Below are positions 23,462 to 31,824 of a stretch of DNA of 38,182 bases, piece by piece (positions within the stretch are counted from its first letter, which is position 1; the number at the start of each line of letters is the position of its first letter). The notes beneath the pieces are model-generated. The model was not told the origin of the DNA, made no database searches, and saw only the letters and a list, made by a program, of their open reading frames with translations. The DNA comes from Paludibacter propionicigenes. Its GTDB lineage: Bacteria; Bacteroidota; Bacteroidia; Bacteroidales; JAIFNL01. The stretch covers positions 1 to 38,182 of the forward strand of contig DYNA01000022.1 of NCBI GenBank assembly GCA_020721325.1, given 5' to 3'. Made by a program: the position numbers and the translations under genes.

Positions 23462-24610
23462 ATGAAAAAACAAAAAATACTATTAGTACCCGATTCCTTC
23501 AAAGGAACTTTGAATGCCTTGAAAATAAGTAATATACTGACAGAAACGGCAGAACAGGTATCTTCAGATTTAATCATTAATTCGCTGCCATTATCAGATG
23601 GTGGAGATGGATTTAGTCACATTTTAAGCAATTATTTGCCATTAAATGAAATTAATTTGGAATCTGTTGATGCTTTTTTGCGAAGAATTAATACTTATTT
23701 TTTGTACAACGAAAGTTCCAAAACTGCATTTATTGAAAGTGCCAGTGCCATTGGCTTGAATTGGTTGAGACGCGAGGAGTACAATCCCATTCAGGCATGT
23801 AGTTACGGATTGGGGCTACTTATCAAAGGCGCTATTGATAACGGAGCTAAAAAAATAGTCATAGGCTTGGGCGGCACAGCTACCGTTGATGGCGGAATGG
23901 GTATGTTAAATGCTTTGGGCGTGAAGTTTTACAATGTAAAAGACATTGAACTTGCTCCTAAAGGTGGTAATTTACAATTCATTAGACGGATTGATGTAAG
24001 CAATTTAGACCAACGCTTGCAAGATATTAAAATTATAGCTGCCTGCGATGTAGAAAATCCACTCTTTGGCGAAAACGGTGCAGCCTTTGTTTTTGCTCCT
24101 CAAAAAGGTGCGAGCCGCGAATCGATTATTCGATTGGATAGCGGTTTGCAAAATTTTGCCCAAGAAACTTTTCATATTACCGGAATTGATTTGGAATTTT
24201 TAAGTGGGGGCGGTGCTGCCGGAGGAATTGCCGCAGCAATGCACGCTTTTTTTAATGCACAATTGCAGTCCGGTTTTGATATTCTTGCCGATTTGGTGGG
24301 TTTAAAAGAAGTAATTGAAGAAACGGATTGGATAATTTCTGCCGAAGGAAAAACCGATGACCAAACCATTAAAGGTAAATTGATAGGTAAATTGGCAAAA
24401 ATAGCCAAAGAAGCCAATAAACCGCTGCTTGTTTTTACGGCAAACGATAAATCGAATAATGCGGAATTGTTTGAGCATGGGGTTACATCTATTTTCAGTA
24501 TTCAAAATGGTCCGATTTCATTTGATAGGTCGATTGCTTTTTCAGAGCAATTGCTACGTCAGACGGCAGAAAATGTTTTCAGATTAATTCATGCTTCCGC
24601 AAAAAATTAA
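23462..24610 (+). CDS. glycerate kinase (GarK/GlxK family)
   Basis: A 382-residue type-1 glycerate kinase, which phosphorylates D-glycerate with ATP, in this family to 2-phosphoglycerate. Family marks are LLVPDSFKGTLNALK at residues 6-20, SDGGDGF near 46-52, GLGGTATVDGGMGML near 138-152, and SGGGAAGGIAAAM near 249-261. Length is typical. It is transcribed divergently from the gene at 22291 and convergently with the histidine kinase at 24811, and is followed by a strong hairpin (24699-24756). No glyoxylate, tartronate or sugar-acid genes are next to it, so its pathway here is not shown by context. Confidence 0.93.
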   Translation: MKKQKILLVPDSFKGTLNALKISNILTETAEQVSSDLIINSLPLSDGGDGFSHILSNYLPLNEINLESVDAFLRRINTYFLYNESSKTAFIESASAIGLNWLRREEYNPIQACSYGLGLLIKGAIDNGAKKIVIGLGGTATVDGGMGMLNALGVKFYNVKDIELAPKGGNLQFIRRIDVSNLDQRLQDIKIIAACDVENPLFGENGAAFVFAPQKGASRESIIRLDSGLQNFAQETFHITGIDLEFLSGGGAAGGIAAAMHAFFNAQLQSGFDILADLVGLKEVIEETDWIISAEGKTDDQTIKGKLIGKLAKIAKEANKPLLVFTANDKSNNAELFEHGVTSIFSIQNGPISFDRSIAFSEQLLRQTAENVFRLIHASAKN

Positions 24611-24698
24611 TTTGAAAAGAATTTCCAAAATCTTGTTTTTATTAGGTTTTGGAAGTTTGTAAAATCGGCGTTTATTTTTTTTGTAAACTGAATTCTGA

Positions 24699-24756
24699 TT
24701 CGTTAATTTTTCAAATTTGAAGCATTAAAAAATGCTCAAATTGAAAAATTAACGAA
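24699..24756. terminator. long bidirectional hairpin between convergent genes
   Basis: TTCGTTAATTTTTCAAATTTGAAGCATT-type and AATGCTCAAATTGAAAAATT-type arms pair almost fully (one 2-nt bulge) around an AAAA loop, a stem of about 26 bp. It lies between the glycerate kinase stop (24610, plus) and the histidine kinase stop (24811, minus), where a shared terminator is expected. Confidence 0.6.
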
Positions 24757-24806
24757 TTTTCATATTCCTAAATTCCTAAATTCCTAAATTCCCAAATTTT
24801 CAATTT
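24757..24806. repeat. 9-bp tandem repeat CTAAATTCC
   Basis: About four copies of the 9-bp unit CTAAATTCC (the last as CCAAATTTT) follow the hairpin and reach the stop codon of the histidine kinase gene. The unit recalls the CAAATTCCC runs at 1632-1700. Confidence 0.6.
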
Positions 24807-24810
24807 TTTT

Positions 24811-27123
24811 TTAAGGAATGTATTTTTTTATCAATTCGATTAAAATTTCACGGTCTATGGGTTTGGAAATGAAATCATTGCAGCCTGCATCTAAAGCCTC
24901 TTTTTTATCTTCGTCGGTTGTAAAAGCCGTTTGAGCCACAATAGGCAAGAGCGGTCTGAAAGTACGAATGTGCATAGTAGCCTGATTACCATTCATTTTT
25001 GGCATTTTAATGTCCATCAAAACTAATTTTATTTCGGGATTGTTTTCGCAAATTTTTACCGCTTCCAATCCGTTTTTGGCATGTAAAATGTGCAAATCTT
25101 TCTCTATTTCATCTTCTAAAATTGTTTCAATATATAAAAAATTAATCTCCTCGTCTTCCGCCACCAAAACGATGTTTTTGTTTTCTTGTTCCATATCTTG
25201 AATGTTTAAATTGTTTTTGTTAATTTCCATAGCTTTATACGGAATTTGAATATAAAAGGTTGAGCCTTTTTCCACTTCGGAGGTTAAAAAAATGTTACCT
25301 TCCAAAAGTTTGATATATTCGCGTGCAATACACAATCCCAGCCCCAAACCACCTGTTTTTTTAGAAATTTCTTTCTCAACCTGAGCAAAAAGAGCAAATA
25401 TTTCGTTAAATTTATCTTTTTCAATACCAATTCCGGTGTCTTGCACAAAAATTTCTAACCGTTCGTCTTTTATTGAATATCCGATTTTAATAAAACCGTT
25501 TTCAGTATATTTTATGGCATTTTCAATTAAAATATTTAGAATTCGTTGTAATTTTTCGTAGTCGGAATAAATAAAACAAGGGTTTCGTTTGTGTTGTTTT
25601 TTAATAAAAAGCGAAATATTTTTGGCTAAAGCCATTGGTCTAAAAAAGTGGTACAAATCCATTAAAAGTTCATGGAAAGAAATTACCCGAAAATTTATAT
25701 TTACTTGTTTGGTTACCAATTCCGAAATTTCAACTATTTCGTCAATAATTCGCAAGAGCTGTTGTCCGCTGTTTTGAATAATATTGATGTAATGGAGTTG
25801 TTTTTTGTCAAAAGTATTTTCGTGAGCCAAAAGCCCCGAAAACCCTAATATTCCGTTGAGTGGCGTTCGTATTTCGTGCGAAAGATTGTTCATAAACTCC
25901 GTTTTGAGTTTGTCCGATTCTTCTGCTTTTTCTTTGGCTTTGCTCAAAGCATCAATAAATTCTATGCGTTCCGTTATGTCGCGAATAATCGCTAAATTTC
26001 CAATCCATTGATTTTGAGTATCAAAGAGTTTTGCACCAAAAGTTTCGCCTTTAAAAATTTCGCCGTGTTTTTTTCTGTATTCCGTTTCAAAACGTTTTTC
26101 ATTTTCTTTGTTCAATTCGTTAAAAATAATATTTCCGGCTTTTACAAATTCACTGTTTTGGGCATAGATTTTTTCGGCACTTTGACCTATTAGCTCTTCG
26201 GGGTTGTAACCAAAAAGCAGATTCATGCCTTTGTTGGCAACCATTATTTCGCGCTGCGAATTGGTGATTATTACACCATCAGAAATGGAATTGAACATGG
26301 TTTCAAACAAAATTTTTTGCCGAATAAGTTCTTTTTCGGCATTTTTTTGTTCGGTAATATCTACCGTTACAATTTGAACACTGTCGGGCGGTAAAAAGCT
26401 ATAAGTAGCTGATACATATTTTGTTGAATTTGTAGCTCTAAAAGTGTATTCGCGCAAAATGGTAAAGCTTGTTTTCTGGTCGTAAGCATTGTGCAAATAC
26501 TGTGTTAGTTCAGGTTCTTCTTTCCATAAAATTTTCGATTGAACATTAAAAACATCTTTTATTTTACCATTAGAATCTTTGTAAGCAGCATCATTGGCAG
26601 TAACCATTTCAAAATCGTCTCCGCGTTTTTGCCAAATAAAAACCGGAAAAGGAAAATAAATAAACCGGTTTTTATAATCATCTCTGCTTTTATTTAATTC
26701 TTCTTTGGTTTGATACAAATTGTCAATAACTTTTTGCAGCTTAATTTTTTGTTTTTTTATCAGATTATCAATGTTTTGCCGGCGACTGCTTTCTGCCGGA
26801 AGCCACTTTTTGAGCAATATAAAAAAAATGATTAAAGCTACGCCCAAATTTAACGCTTTGGGGACAAATACAAAATAGGGTTGTTCTAATTGAGTTTGCC
26901 AATCGGTCAGAAACAGGTTGTTTTGAGAGGTATATTTTATTCCAAAAAACAAACTTTCAATAAAAGTTCGCAATGAATCAATTGCAAGAATGAAGAGTAA
27001 GGTTTGCAATAGTTTATCATTTATATTTTTATTTTGCATTTTACGTAAGTAAAAAATAAAAATATATCCCCAAATTAAAATTAGTAAATAATAAACAACT
27101 GGTGTTAAATATCTGAATATCAT
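24811..27123 (-). CDS. hybrid sensor histidine kinase with two PAS domains and a receiver
   Basis: A 770-residue membrane-bound signalling protein. Hydrophobic segments lie at about 7-26, 39-58 and 88-106. A coiled coil (115-150) leads into two PAS domains (about 150-258 and 268-390; RDITERIEF closes the second). The dimerisation helix has H416 in NNLSHEIRTPLNG. The ATPase has N box ENAIKY (534-539), G1 DTGIGIEKDKF (562-572) and G2 GGLGLGLCIA (591-600). The C-terminal receiver (650-770) has AEDEE at 655-659, phosphoacceptor D704 in LMDIKMP and K754. No separate response regulator or output gene is adjacent, so the phosphate probably goes to a distant phosphotransfer protein. The signal is unknown. 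Confidence 0.95.
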   Translation of the reverse strand: MIFRYLTPVVYYLLILIWGYIFIFYLRKMQNKNINDKLLQTLLFILAIDSLRTFIESLFFGIKYTSQNNLFLTDWQTQLEQPYFVFVPKALNLGVALIIFFILLKKWLPAESSRRQNIDNLIKKQKIKLQKVIDNLYQTKEELNKSRDDYKNRFIYFPFPVFIWQKRGDDFEMVTANDAAYKDSNGKIKDVFNVQSKILWKEEPELTQYLHNAYDQKTSFTILREYTFRATNSTKYVSATYSFLPPDSVQIVTVDITEQKNAEKELIRQKILFETMFNSISDGVIITNSQREIMVANKGMNLLFGYNPEELIGQSAEKIYAQNSEFVKAGNIIFNELNKENEKRFETEYRKKHGEIFKGETFGAKLFDTQNQWIGNLAIIRDITERIEFIDALSKAKEKAEESDKLKTEFMNNLSHEIRTPLNGILGFSGLLAHENTFDKKQLHYINIIQNSGQQLLRIIDEIVEISELVTKQVNINFRVISFHELLMDLYHFFRPMALAKNISLFIKKQHKRNPCFIYSDYEKLQRILNILIENAIKYTENGFIKIGYSIKDERLEIFVQDTGIGIEKDKFNEIFALFAQVEKEISKKTGGLGLGLCIAREYIKLLEGNIFLTSEVEKGSTFYIQIPYKAMEINKNNLNIQDMEQENKNIVLVAEDEEINFLYIETILEDEIEKDLHILHAKNGLEAVKICENNPEIKLVLMDIKMPKMNGNQATMHIRTFRPLLPIVAQTAFTTDEDKKEALDAGCNDFISKPIDREILIELIKKYIP

Positions 27124-27471
27124 TTCATACCGAAATTTAATGGTATATAGTTTTGATTTATTTTTAAGGAATTTTTAAAAATGAGGTTAGAAAAAGTTTC
27201 TCCGTATTTTGCAAAACTTGTCATTAGCCGAGCTTTTATCTATGATACATCAAATTTTGTTTTTAAATAGTATTTTGACAACTTTAAAAAATTGCTTTTT
27301 CATTACCAACGAAATTCATTTATTCACTTCCTAAAAACTATACAAATATAATCATTTTTTTATTTTCCAAAATTTAATTTTAAAAAATTTAATTTTAACA
27401 TTTTTTTCGATATGTTTTGTAAAACTATTTTATACCCTAAAATACGTAAGTCTATTGCTAACAAACTGAGA

Positions 27472-27546
27472 GTCATCGTATCAATTGTTTGCAAAATGCG
27501 TAACGATTAATCGTCAATAAGCTGTTTATTAATAAATTGATACAAT
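27472..27546 (-). repeat. 75-bp intergenic repeat, copy C
   Basis: Inverted relative to copies A and B. Its ends are a perfect inverted pair, GTATCAATT and AATTGATAC, and its middle contains the palindrome ACGATTAATCGT. It lies between two divergent genes, about 350 nt upstream of one and 230 nt upstream of the other. Confidence 0.75.
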
Positions 27547-27605
27547 GATTTTCGGATTTCTGGATTAGAATAAATTATTTTTTAAAATAAAAAGATTTTT
27601 TTATA

Positions 27606-27613
27606 TATATTTG
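27606..27613 (+). promoter_or_regulatory. -7-like box upstream of the CNNM/CBS gene
   Basis: TATATTTG fits TAnnTTTG and would give a leader of about 160 nt. It lies in a TATATATAT run, so a chance match is quite possible. Confidence 0.2.
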
Positions 27614-27775
27614 TGCTTTATTCAATTCTTCGTTTTTTTTTTGCTAATTATCTGAAATAAAAAAACTTAAATTGAATAAAATCCGAATATATAAATTAAT
27701 TATTTATTGATTTTTGTAAACTTAAAAAAAGTAAATTAAATTTTACAAAAAAGCTATTCATTTAAAACAATATTT

Positions 27776-28834
27776 ATGACCCTTCTTCTTATTTATCTTT
27801 TTACGGCATTAATTATTTCGTTTTTATGTTCAATTATGGAAGCTGTTTTATTAACAACACCGCTTACATACTTAAAAATAAATGAAAATACCAATCAAAA
27901 AGGTATTAAAAAGATGATAAAATACAGGTATAATGTAGAAAAGCCGTTATCAGCCATTTTGTCATTAAATACCATTGCACACACGGTAGGAGCTGCGGGC
28001 GTTGGTGCGCAAGGAACGGAAGTTTTTGGTGATGCTTATTTTGGAATTATTTCAGCCATTTTGACAATTTTAATTTTGGTTTTAACCGAAATATTACCCA
28101 AAACAATAGGAGCAAATTTTTGGCGCAATTTAACAAATATTGTAGGACATACCATTCAAATAACTGTTTTAATTACTTACCCTTTGGTAATTTTTTCGGC
28201 ATTTATTACACATTTAATTTCAAAGAATAAAGTAGAACAAACCACCAGCCGCCAAGAAATTTCAGCTTTAGCCGAGATAGGAACTACTGAGGGAATTTTT
28301 TTGGAAAAAGAAAATAAAATTATTCAAAACTTAATTAAATTACAGAACATTCGAGTTACCGAAATTATGACACCACGCACCGTTGTTGTTATAGCCAACG
28401 AAAATATGAGTTTGGCTGAATTTTTGAAAAATAAATCCTATCTTAAATTTTCGCGTATTCCGGTTTTTTCCGAAAGTATTGATAATATTTCCGGATATAT
28501 TTTGAGGCAAAGGGTTTTTGAAAAGCTTGCCGAAAACAATAACGATTTAAAACTCAAGGATATAATAAAGCAAATTGTTTTTGTTCTCGATACCAAGCCT
28601 GTTTTAAAATTGTGGGAAGAACTTTTAGACAAAAAAGAACACATTGCTCTGGTGGTAGATGAATATGGCGGAATGGACGGAATTGTTACAATGGAAGATA
28701 TTATTGAAACTCTTTTGGGATTTGAAATTGTAGATGAAAAAGATACCATAGCCGATATGCAGCAGTTTGCGCGCGAACGTTGGAAACAACGACAAGCCAA
28801 ATACAAATTGATGAACTTAGAAGATAATAGTTAA
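27776..28834 (+). CDS. CNNM/HlyC-CorC family membrane protein with CBS pair
   Basis: A 352-residue protein. Residues 1-145 form the DUF21/CNNM membrane domain with hydrophobic segments at about 3-25, 58-80, 86-108 and 120-146; SLNTIAHTVGAAG and LTEILPKTIG are its conserved ion-path motifs. A paired CBS domain follows (about 193-250 and 260-315; EIMTPRTVVV opens the first and VVDEYGGMDGIVTMEDIIE closes the second), which binds adenine nucleotides. The C-terminal CorC_HlyC transporter-associated domain is missing; the protein ends shortly after the CBS pair, as in the short form. Members are linked to Mg2+ or other cation export. It stands alone. Confidence 0.92.
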   Translation: MTLLLIYLFTALIISFLCSIMEAVLLTTPLTYLKINENTNQKGIKKMIKYRYNVEKPLSAILSLNTIAHTVGAAGVGAQGTEVFGDAYFGIISAILTILILVLTEILPKTIGANFWRNLTNIVGHTIQITVLITYPLVIFSAFITHLISKNKVEQTTSRQEISALAEIGTTEGIFLEKENKIIQNLIKLQNIRVTEIMTPRTVVVIANENMSLAEFLKNKSYLKFSRIPVFSESIDNISGYILRQRVFEKLAENNNDLKLKDIIKQIVFVLDTKPVLKLWEELLDKKEHIALVVDEYGGMDGIVTMEDIIETLLGFEIVDEKDTIADMQQFARERWKQRQAKYKLMNLEDNS

Positions 28835-29068
28835 TTAATTGATTTTCTTTTTGCTATAAAACAATTTGTCGGTTCATTTTTTTGTTTATTAAAAAAAAAA
28901 ACGATTGTTTGAACGATAAAATGAAACATCGAAAAGATAATAAATTTGAGATAATTTAACAAATTAGATATACTAAAACGGTATAAAAATTGTTTATACT
29001 TAATAAGAACCGACTTATCGGTTTAAAATTTAAAAATAAAAAAAGAAGTAAATTATAAAAAAAGTATT

Positions 29069-29473
29069 ATGAAAAAAAATATTTTTTTAGTTTTGGTGTT
29101 TTTAATGGTTGTAAGTACAGTTTTTGCACAAAAAATTGAATTTGCTAAAACGACCCACGATTTTGGAACTCTCTATGACCAAGGCGGTTCGGTGAAATAT
29201 GAATTTATTTTCAAAAATACCGGAAAAGCTCCATTAATTATTTTTAAAGTAGAGTCTTCCTGTGGTTGTACCACTCCAGAATGGACAAAAACGCCCATTT
29301 TACCTAACAGTGAAGGTCGTTTGATGGTAGAATTTGAACCCTACGACAATTTGGGCAATGTAAGTAAAACCATAACAATTAATTCAAATGCCGAAAATCC
29401 TTCGGTAAAACTTTTTATTAAAGCAAAGGTGGAAAAAGGCGGAAAAACAAACGTTGTGCAAGTAGTTCATTAA
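29069..29473 (+). CDS. exported DUF1573 protein
   Basis: A 134-residue secreted protein: signal peptide 1-20 (cut VFA/QKI), then one DUF1573 immunoglobulin-like domain. The family pattern is clear: THDFGTLYDQGG, FKNTGKAPLII, SSCGCTTPEW (C65, C67) and the closing TITINSNAENP. This domain is very common in Bacteroidetes; a defined role is not known to me. The CGC cysteines could form a disulfide or bind metal. It is monocistronic: an inverted repeat at 29504-29585 follows. Confidence 0.93.
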   Translation: MKKNIFLVLVFLMVVSTVFAQKIEFAKTTHDFGTLYDQGGSVKYEFIFKNTGKAPLIIFKVESSCGCTTPEWTKTPILPNSEGRLMVEFEPYDNLGNVSKTITINSNAENPSVKLFIKAKVEKGGKTNVVQVVH

Positions 29474-29503
29474 TCTGCAATTGTTAAAATAATCGTTCGT
29501 TAA

Positions 29504-29585
29504 GCTTTGCCAAAGTTGCAGTTTAAAAATTGCTAAATAGTTAATTATCTGCATAATAATACGAAGAATGGAACTTTGGCAAAGC
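29504..29585. repeat. inverted repeat with ACTTTGGC core
   Basis: GCTTTGCCAAAGTT (29504-29517) and AACTTTGGCAAAGC (29572-29585) are exact reverse complements separated by 54 nt. It lies between the DUF1573 and TPR genes. Its core is shared with the palindromes at 4782-4932 and 5007-5040, suggesting a common element type rather than three separate terminators. Confidence 0.65.
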
Positions 29586-29680
29586 AAAGTTTTTTTCTAA
29601 AGTTTTTTTTAGTGCTTTTGCAAAAAAACAAGCTTTAGGCAATCAAATTGTTAAATTGGAGAATTTTTTTTGTAAAAAAG

Positions 29681-30304
29681 ATGATATTAGAACAAGCTTG
29701 GAATTACTTGAACGATGCTAAATATACCAAAGCAATAAAATTGTGCAAAGATTATTTAAAATCGAAAGACAAAGAATTTGAACTTGAAGCCAATAAATTG
29801 ATAGCTTTGGCATATTTTCAGATGAAAGAATTTAAAAAATCGGTTCCTTTTTACCATTCAATTGCCCAAAAGACCAATAATTCAGAAGATTGGTTCAATT
29901 TGGCTATGGCATCTTCGCTCTGTGGTGAAAGTGAAAAATATCCTCAGGCTTTTCAAAATGCAATCGATAATTATGAAAATTCCGACACAAATTTAAACAT
30001 CTCCGTTCCCATTATCCGGCTGTTTTATATGAAAGAATTGTTGAAAATACAAAATTATCCTTTGGCTTTTCAACAACTCACCGAGCTAAGCAAAGTCTAT
30101 CAAGAACACGAAATTACAGACAATATTTATCTGTATATGAACAATATACCTAAGTTTTCGGAATCAATGGAATCGTGCGCACTTATTTTGAATAAAAATT
30201 TAACACCTTCGCAGGCGTTGCAATGGCTTCACGATTTTGCCAGCTCTCTCGACGACAACGCAAAAGAGCTTATCAATCAGCAAATTAAATTGTTGGTAGA
30301 GTAA
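29681..30304 (+). CDS. TPR-repeat protein (207 aa)
   Basis: A soluble, all-helical protein without signal peptide. The first ~90 residues look like two to three TPR units (AWNYLNDAKYTKAIKLCKDY, then ANKLIALAYFQMKEFKKSV and DWFNLAMASSLCGESEKYPQ). The rest is helical without clear motif. The open frame extends upstream to a TTG at 29648, but ATG at 29681 gives the more natural start, preceded by AAAAAAG. A role as a protein-protein adaptor is likely; the partner is unknown. Confidence 0.8.
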   Translation: MILEQAWNYLNDAKYTKAIKLCKDYLKSKDKEFELEANKLIALAYFQMKEFKKSVPFYHSIAQKTNNSEDWFNLAMASSLCGESEKYPQAFQNAIDNYENSDTNLNISVPIIRLFYMKELLKIQNYPLAFQQLTELSKVYQEHEITDNIYLYMNNIPKFSESMESCALILNKNLTPSQALQWLHDFASSLDDNAKELINQQIKLLVE

Positions 30305-30565
30305 TTGAGAGAAACCAACATTTTATTTATAGCAAAATAAAGATATTTTTCAAGAAAAAACGGAATAATAAATTGTTACATAGCTAAATTGTTAATTTTT
30401 AGAATTTTAACTATTTAACTCTGTAACTTTTTTATTTATGAGTGTAGTATAAAAAGTATTTTTTTAGGTAAGGTTGTAAAAACACAAAGTTATAATTAAC
30501 TGAAATACAAAACTTTGCGTCTTTGCGTGAATTTTTTATTTTTAACCTTTTTAGCCTAAACTCAT

Positions 30566-31300
30566 TTATTCAAAGTGAAAAGAAAGAACGAACATTCGGG
30601 AGTTTATTTTGCTTAAAGCATTGGTATATTGAGTGTTGTCGTATTTGACAATATTTAACAAACCCACTTGATACTTTAGTTCGGAAGAAAATTTAAAATA
30701 AGGCAAATAAAAATCCACTCCCATACCGGCTTCCCAAAATACATCGAAAGGTTTGAAACGAATCATGGGACGGTCTTCGTCTTTAATCTTCTTATTTGCA
30801 GCCATATCCCATTTGGTTGTAACACCAAAAATAACATAAGGACGAATATTATTCAAACGTTTGGCTTTGTATTTATACTGTATGGGAAGTTCTAAAAAAA
30901 TAGATTCTATTTTCATTACATGTTCATTATAAGCACGTTCCGAAGTGTTGATTGTGTCGAGTAATGAATATTTTAGAGTTCTTTGTCCGAAAGATAAATC
31001 GAGCAACGCCCTCAAATCGGAGTGTTCGTTTAAGCGCAGATTTATAATCGGTCCCAAATGAAAGCCCGGAGAGGGTGTGTTTTCAATTCCATAAACATGG
31101 TTGATGGTATATTCACCCGAAGCATCGGTTTGCAAAAATTCATCGGAAAGCAACATGGATGCATCAAATATCGACAAACCAACTGTAAACCCAAAATGTA
31201 ACCATTTACGGTCAAAATTGGGTAAATTTTTCAATTTCTGCTCTTGCGAAAATGCAAGTACAGACAACAATAGAAAATAAAGAAGAAATAGTTTTTTCAT
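30566..31300 (-). CDS. porT: type IX secretion protein PorT/SprT family
   Basis: A 244-residue outer-membrane beta-barrel protein with a signal peptide (1-18, cut AFS/QEQ). The segment LPNFDRKWLHFGFTVGLS right after the signal peptide is the hallmark of PorT/SprT, a component needed for type IX secretion and gliding in Bacteroidetes. The alternating pattern of strands (SDLRALLDLSFGQRTLKY, IFLELPIQYKYK, IRPYVIFGVTTKWDM) and the final FVLSFHFE ending in an aromatic-rich strand fit an eight-stranded barrel. Other T9SS genes are not in the window. A general PorT-family barrel without T9SS role is the alternative. Confidence 0.82.
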   Translation of the reverse strand: MKKLFLLYFLLLSVLAFSQEQKLKNLPNFDRKWLHFGFTVGLSIFDASMLLSDEFLQTDASGEYTINHVYGIENTPSPGFHLGPIINLRLNEHSDLRALLDLSFGQRTLKYSLLDTINTSERAYNEHVMKIESIFLELPIQYKYKAKRLNNIRPYVIFGVTTKWDMAANKKIKDEDRPMIRFKPFDVFWEAGMGVDFYLPYFKFSSELKYQVGLLNIVKYDNTQYTNALSKINSRMFVLSFHFE

Positions 31301-31824
31301 TTTAAATGAATTTTACGTAGATTTAATTTCTTGGCAGCTATAAATGGAATTTTTTTTTTTATAAAAAAACATTTTATAAATTTTGAAATCAAAATGATAA
31401 ATTTATTTTTATCTGAAATTCAATACATTAAAAAAATAGTTCATTTTATTTGTTAAAATATATTGTTCAAATTGTTTTTTACTATTTTAGCCATAGAAAA
31501 TAGTTTTTTTTATCAAATTACATTTTTTGTATTTAAAAAGTTTTTCCGTATTTTAAGCTATCAAATGTTTGGTCTATCGTTTTATCATAGGCATTATTAA
31601 TTCGTTTTCTTTATTTTATCAAAATTTATACCGTTTTTAAAAATAAGCAAATTTTATGTTTTGTGAGCAGTGTGTATAAGGAGTTTTCTTGCTCAAAACA
31701 GCAAAGACGCAAAGTTTTTTTTAAACAATTAGTACTTTGCGTCTATGTGTTTAAGCGCAATTTTGTTTTTTAACTTATTTAAAATCAAGAAAAAAGTTGA
31801 AACCCAAAATGCGAAGAGAAAGAA
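31301..31824. other. intergenic region between porT and tldE
   Basis: A 524-bp gap, mostly A/T runs. The one structured part is the 11-bp inverted repeat at 31705-31744. No gene is supported. Confidence 0.7.
31705..31744 (-). terminator. inverted repeat downstream of tldE
   Basis: AGACGCAAAGT (31705-31715) and ACTTTGCGTCT (31734-31744) pair exactly across 18 nt. It lies 80 nt after the TldE stop on the minus strand and may end that transcript. The same ACTTTGCGTCT-type sequence recurs near 30512-30525. Confidence 0.5.

Larger units (their letters stand above)
27124..27775. other. divergent intergenic region
   Basis: A 652-bp gap between the divergent histidine kinase and CNNM/CBS genes. It holds the best copy of the 75-bp repeat (27472-27546) and a -7-like box at 27606-27613 (TATATTTG, plus strand). 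The remainder is A/T runs with no gene. Confidence 0.7.
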
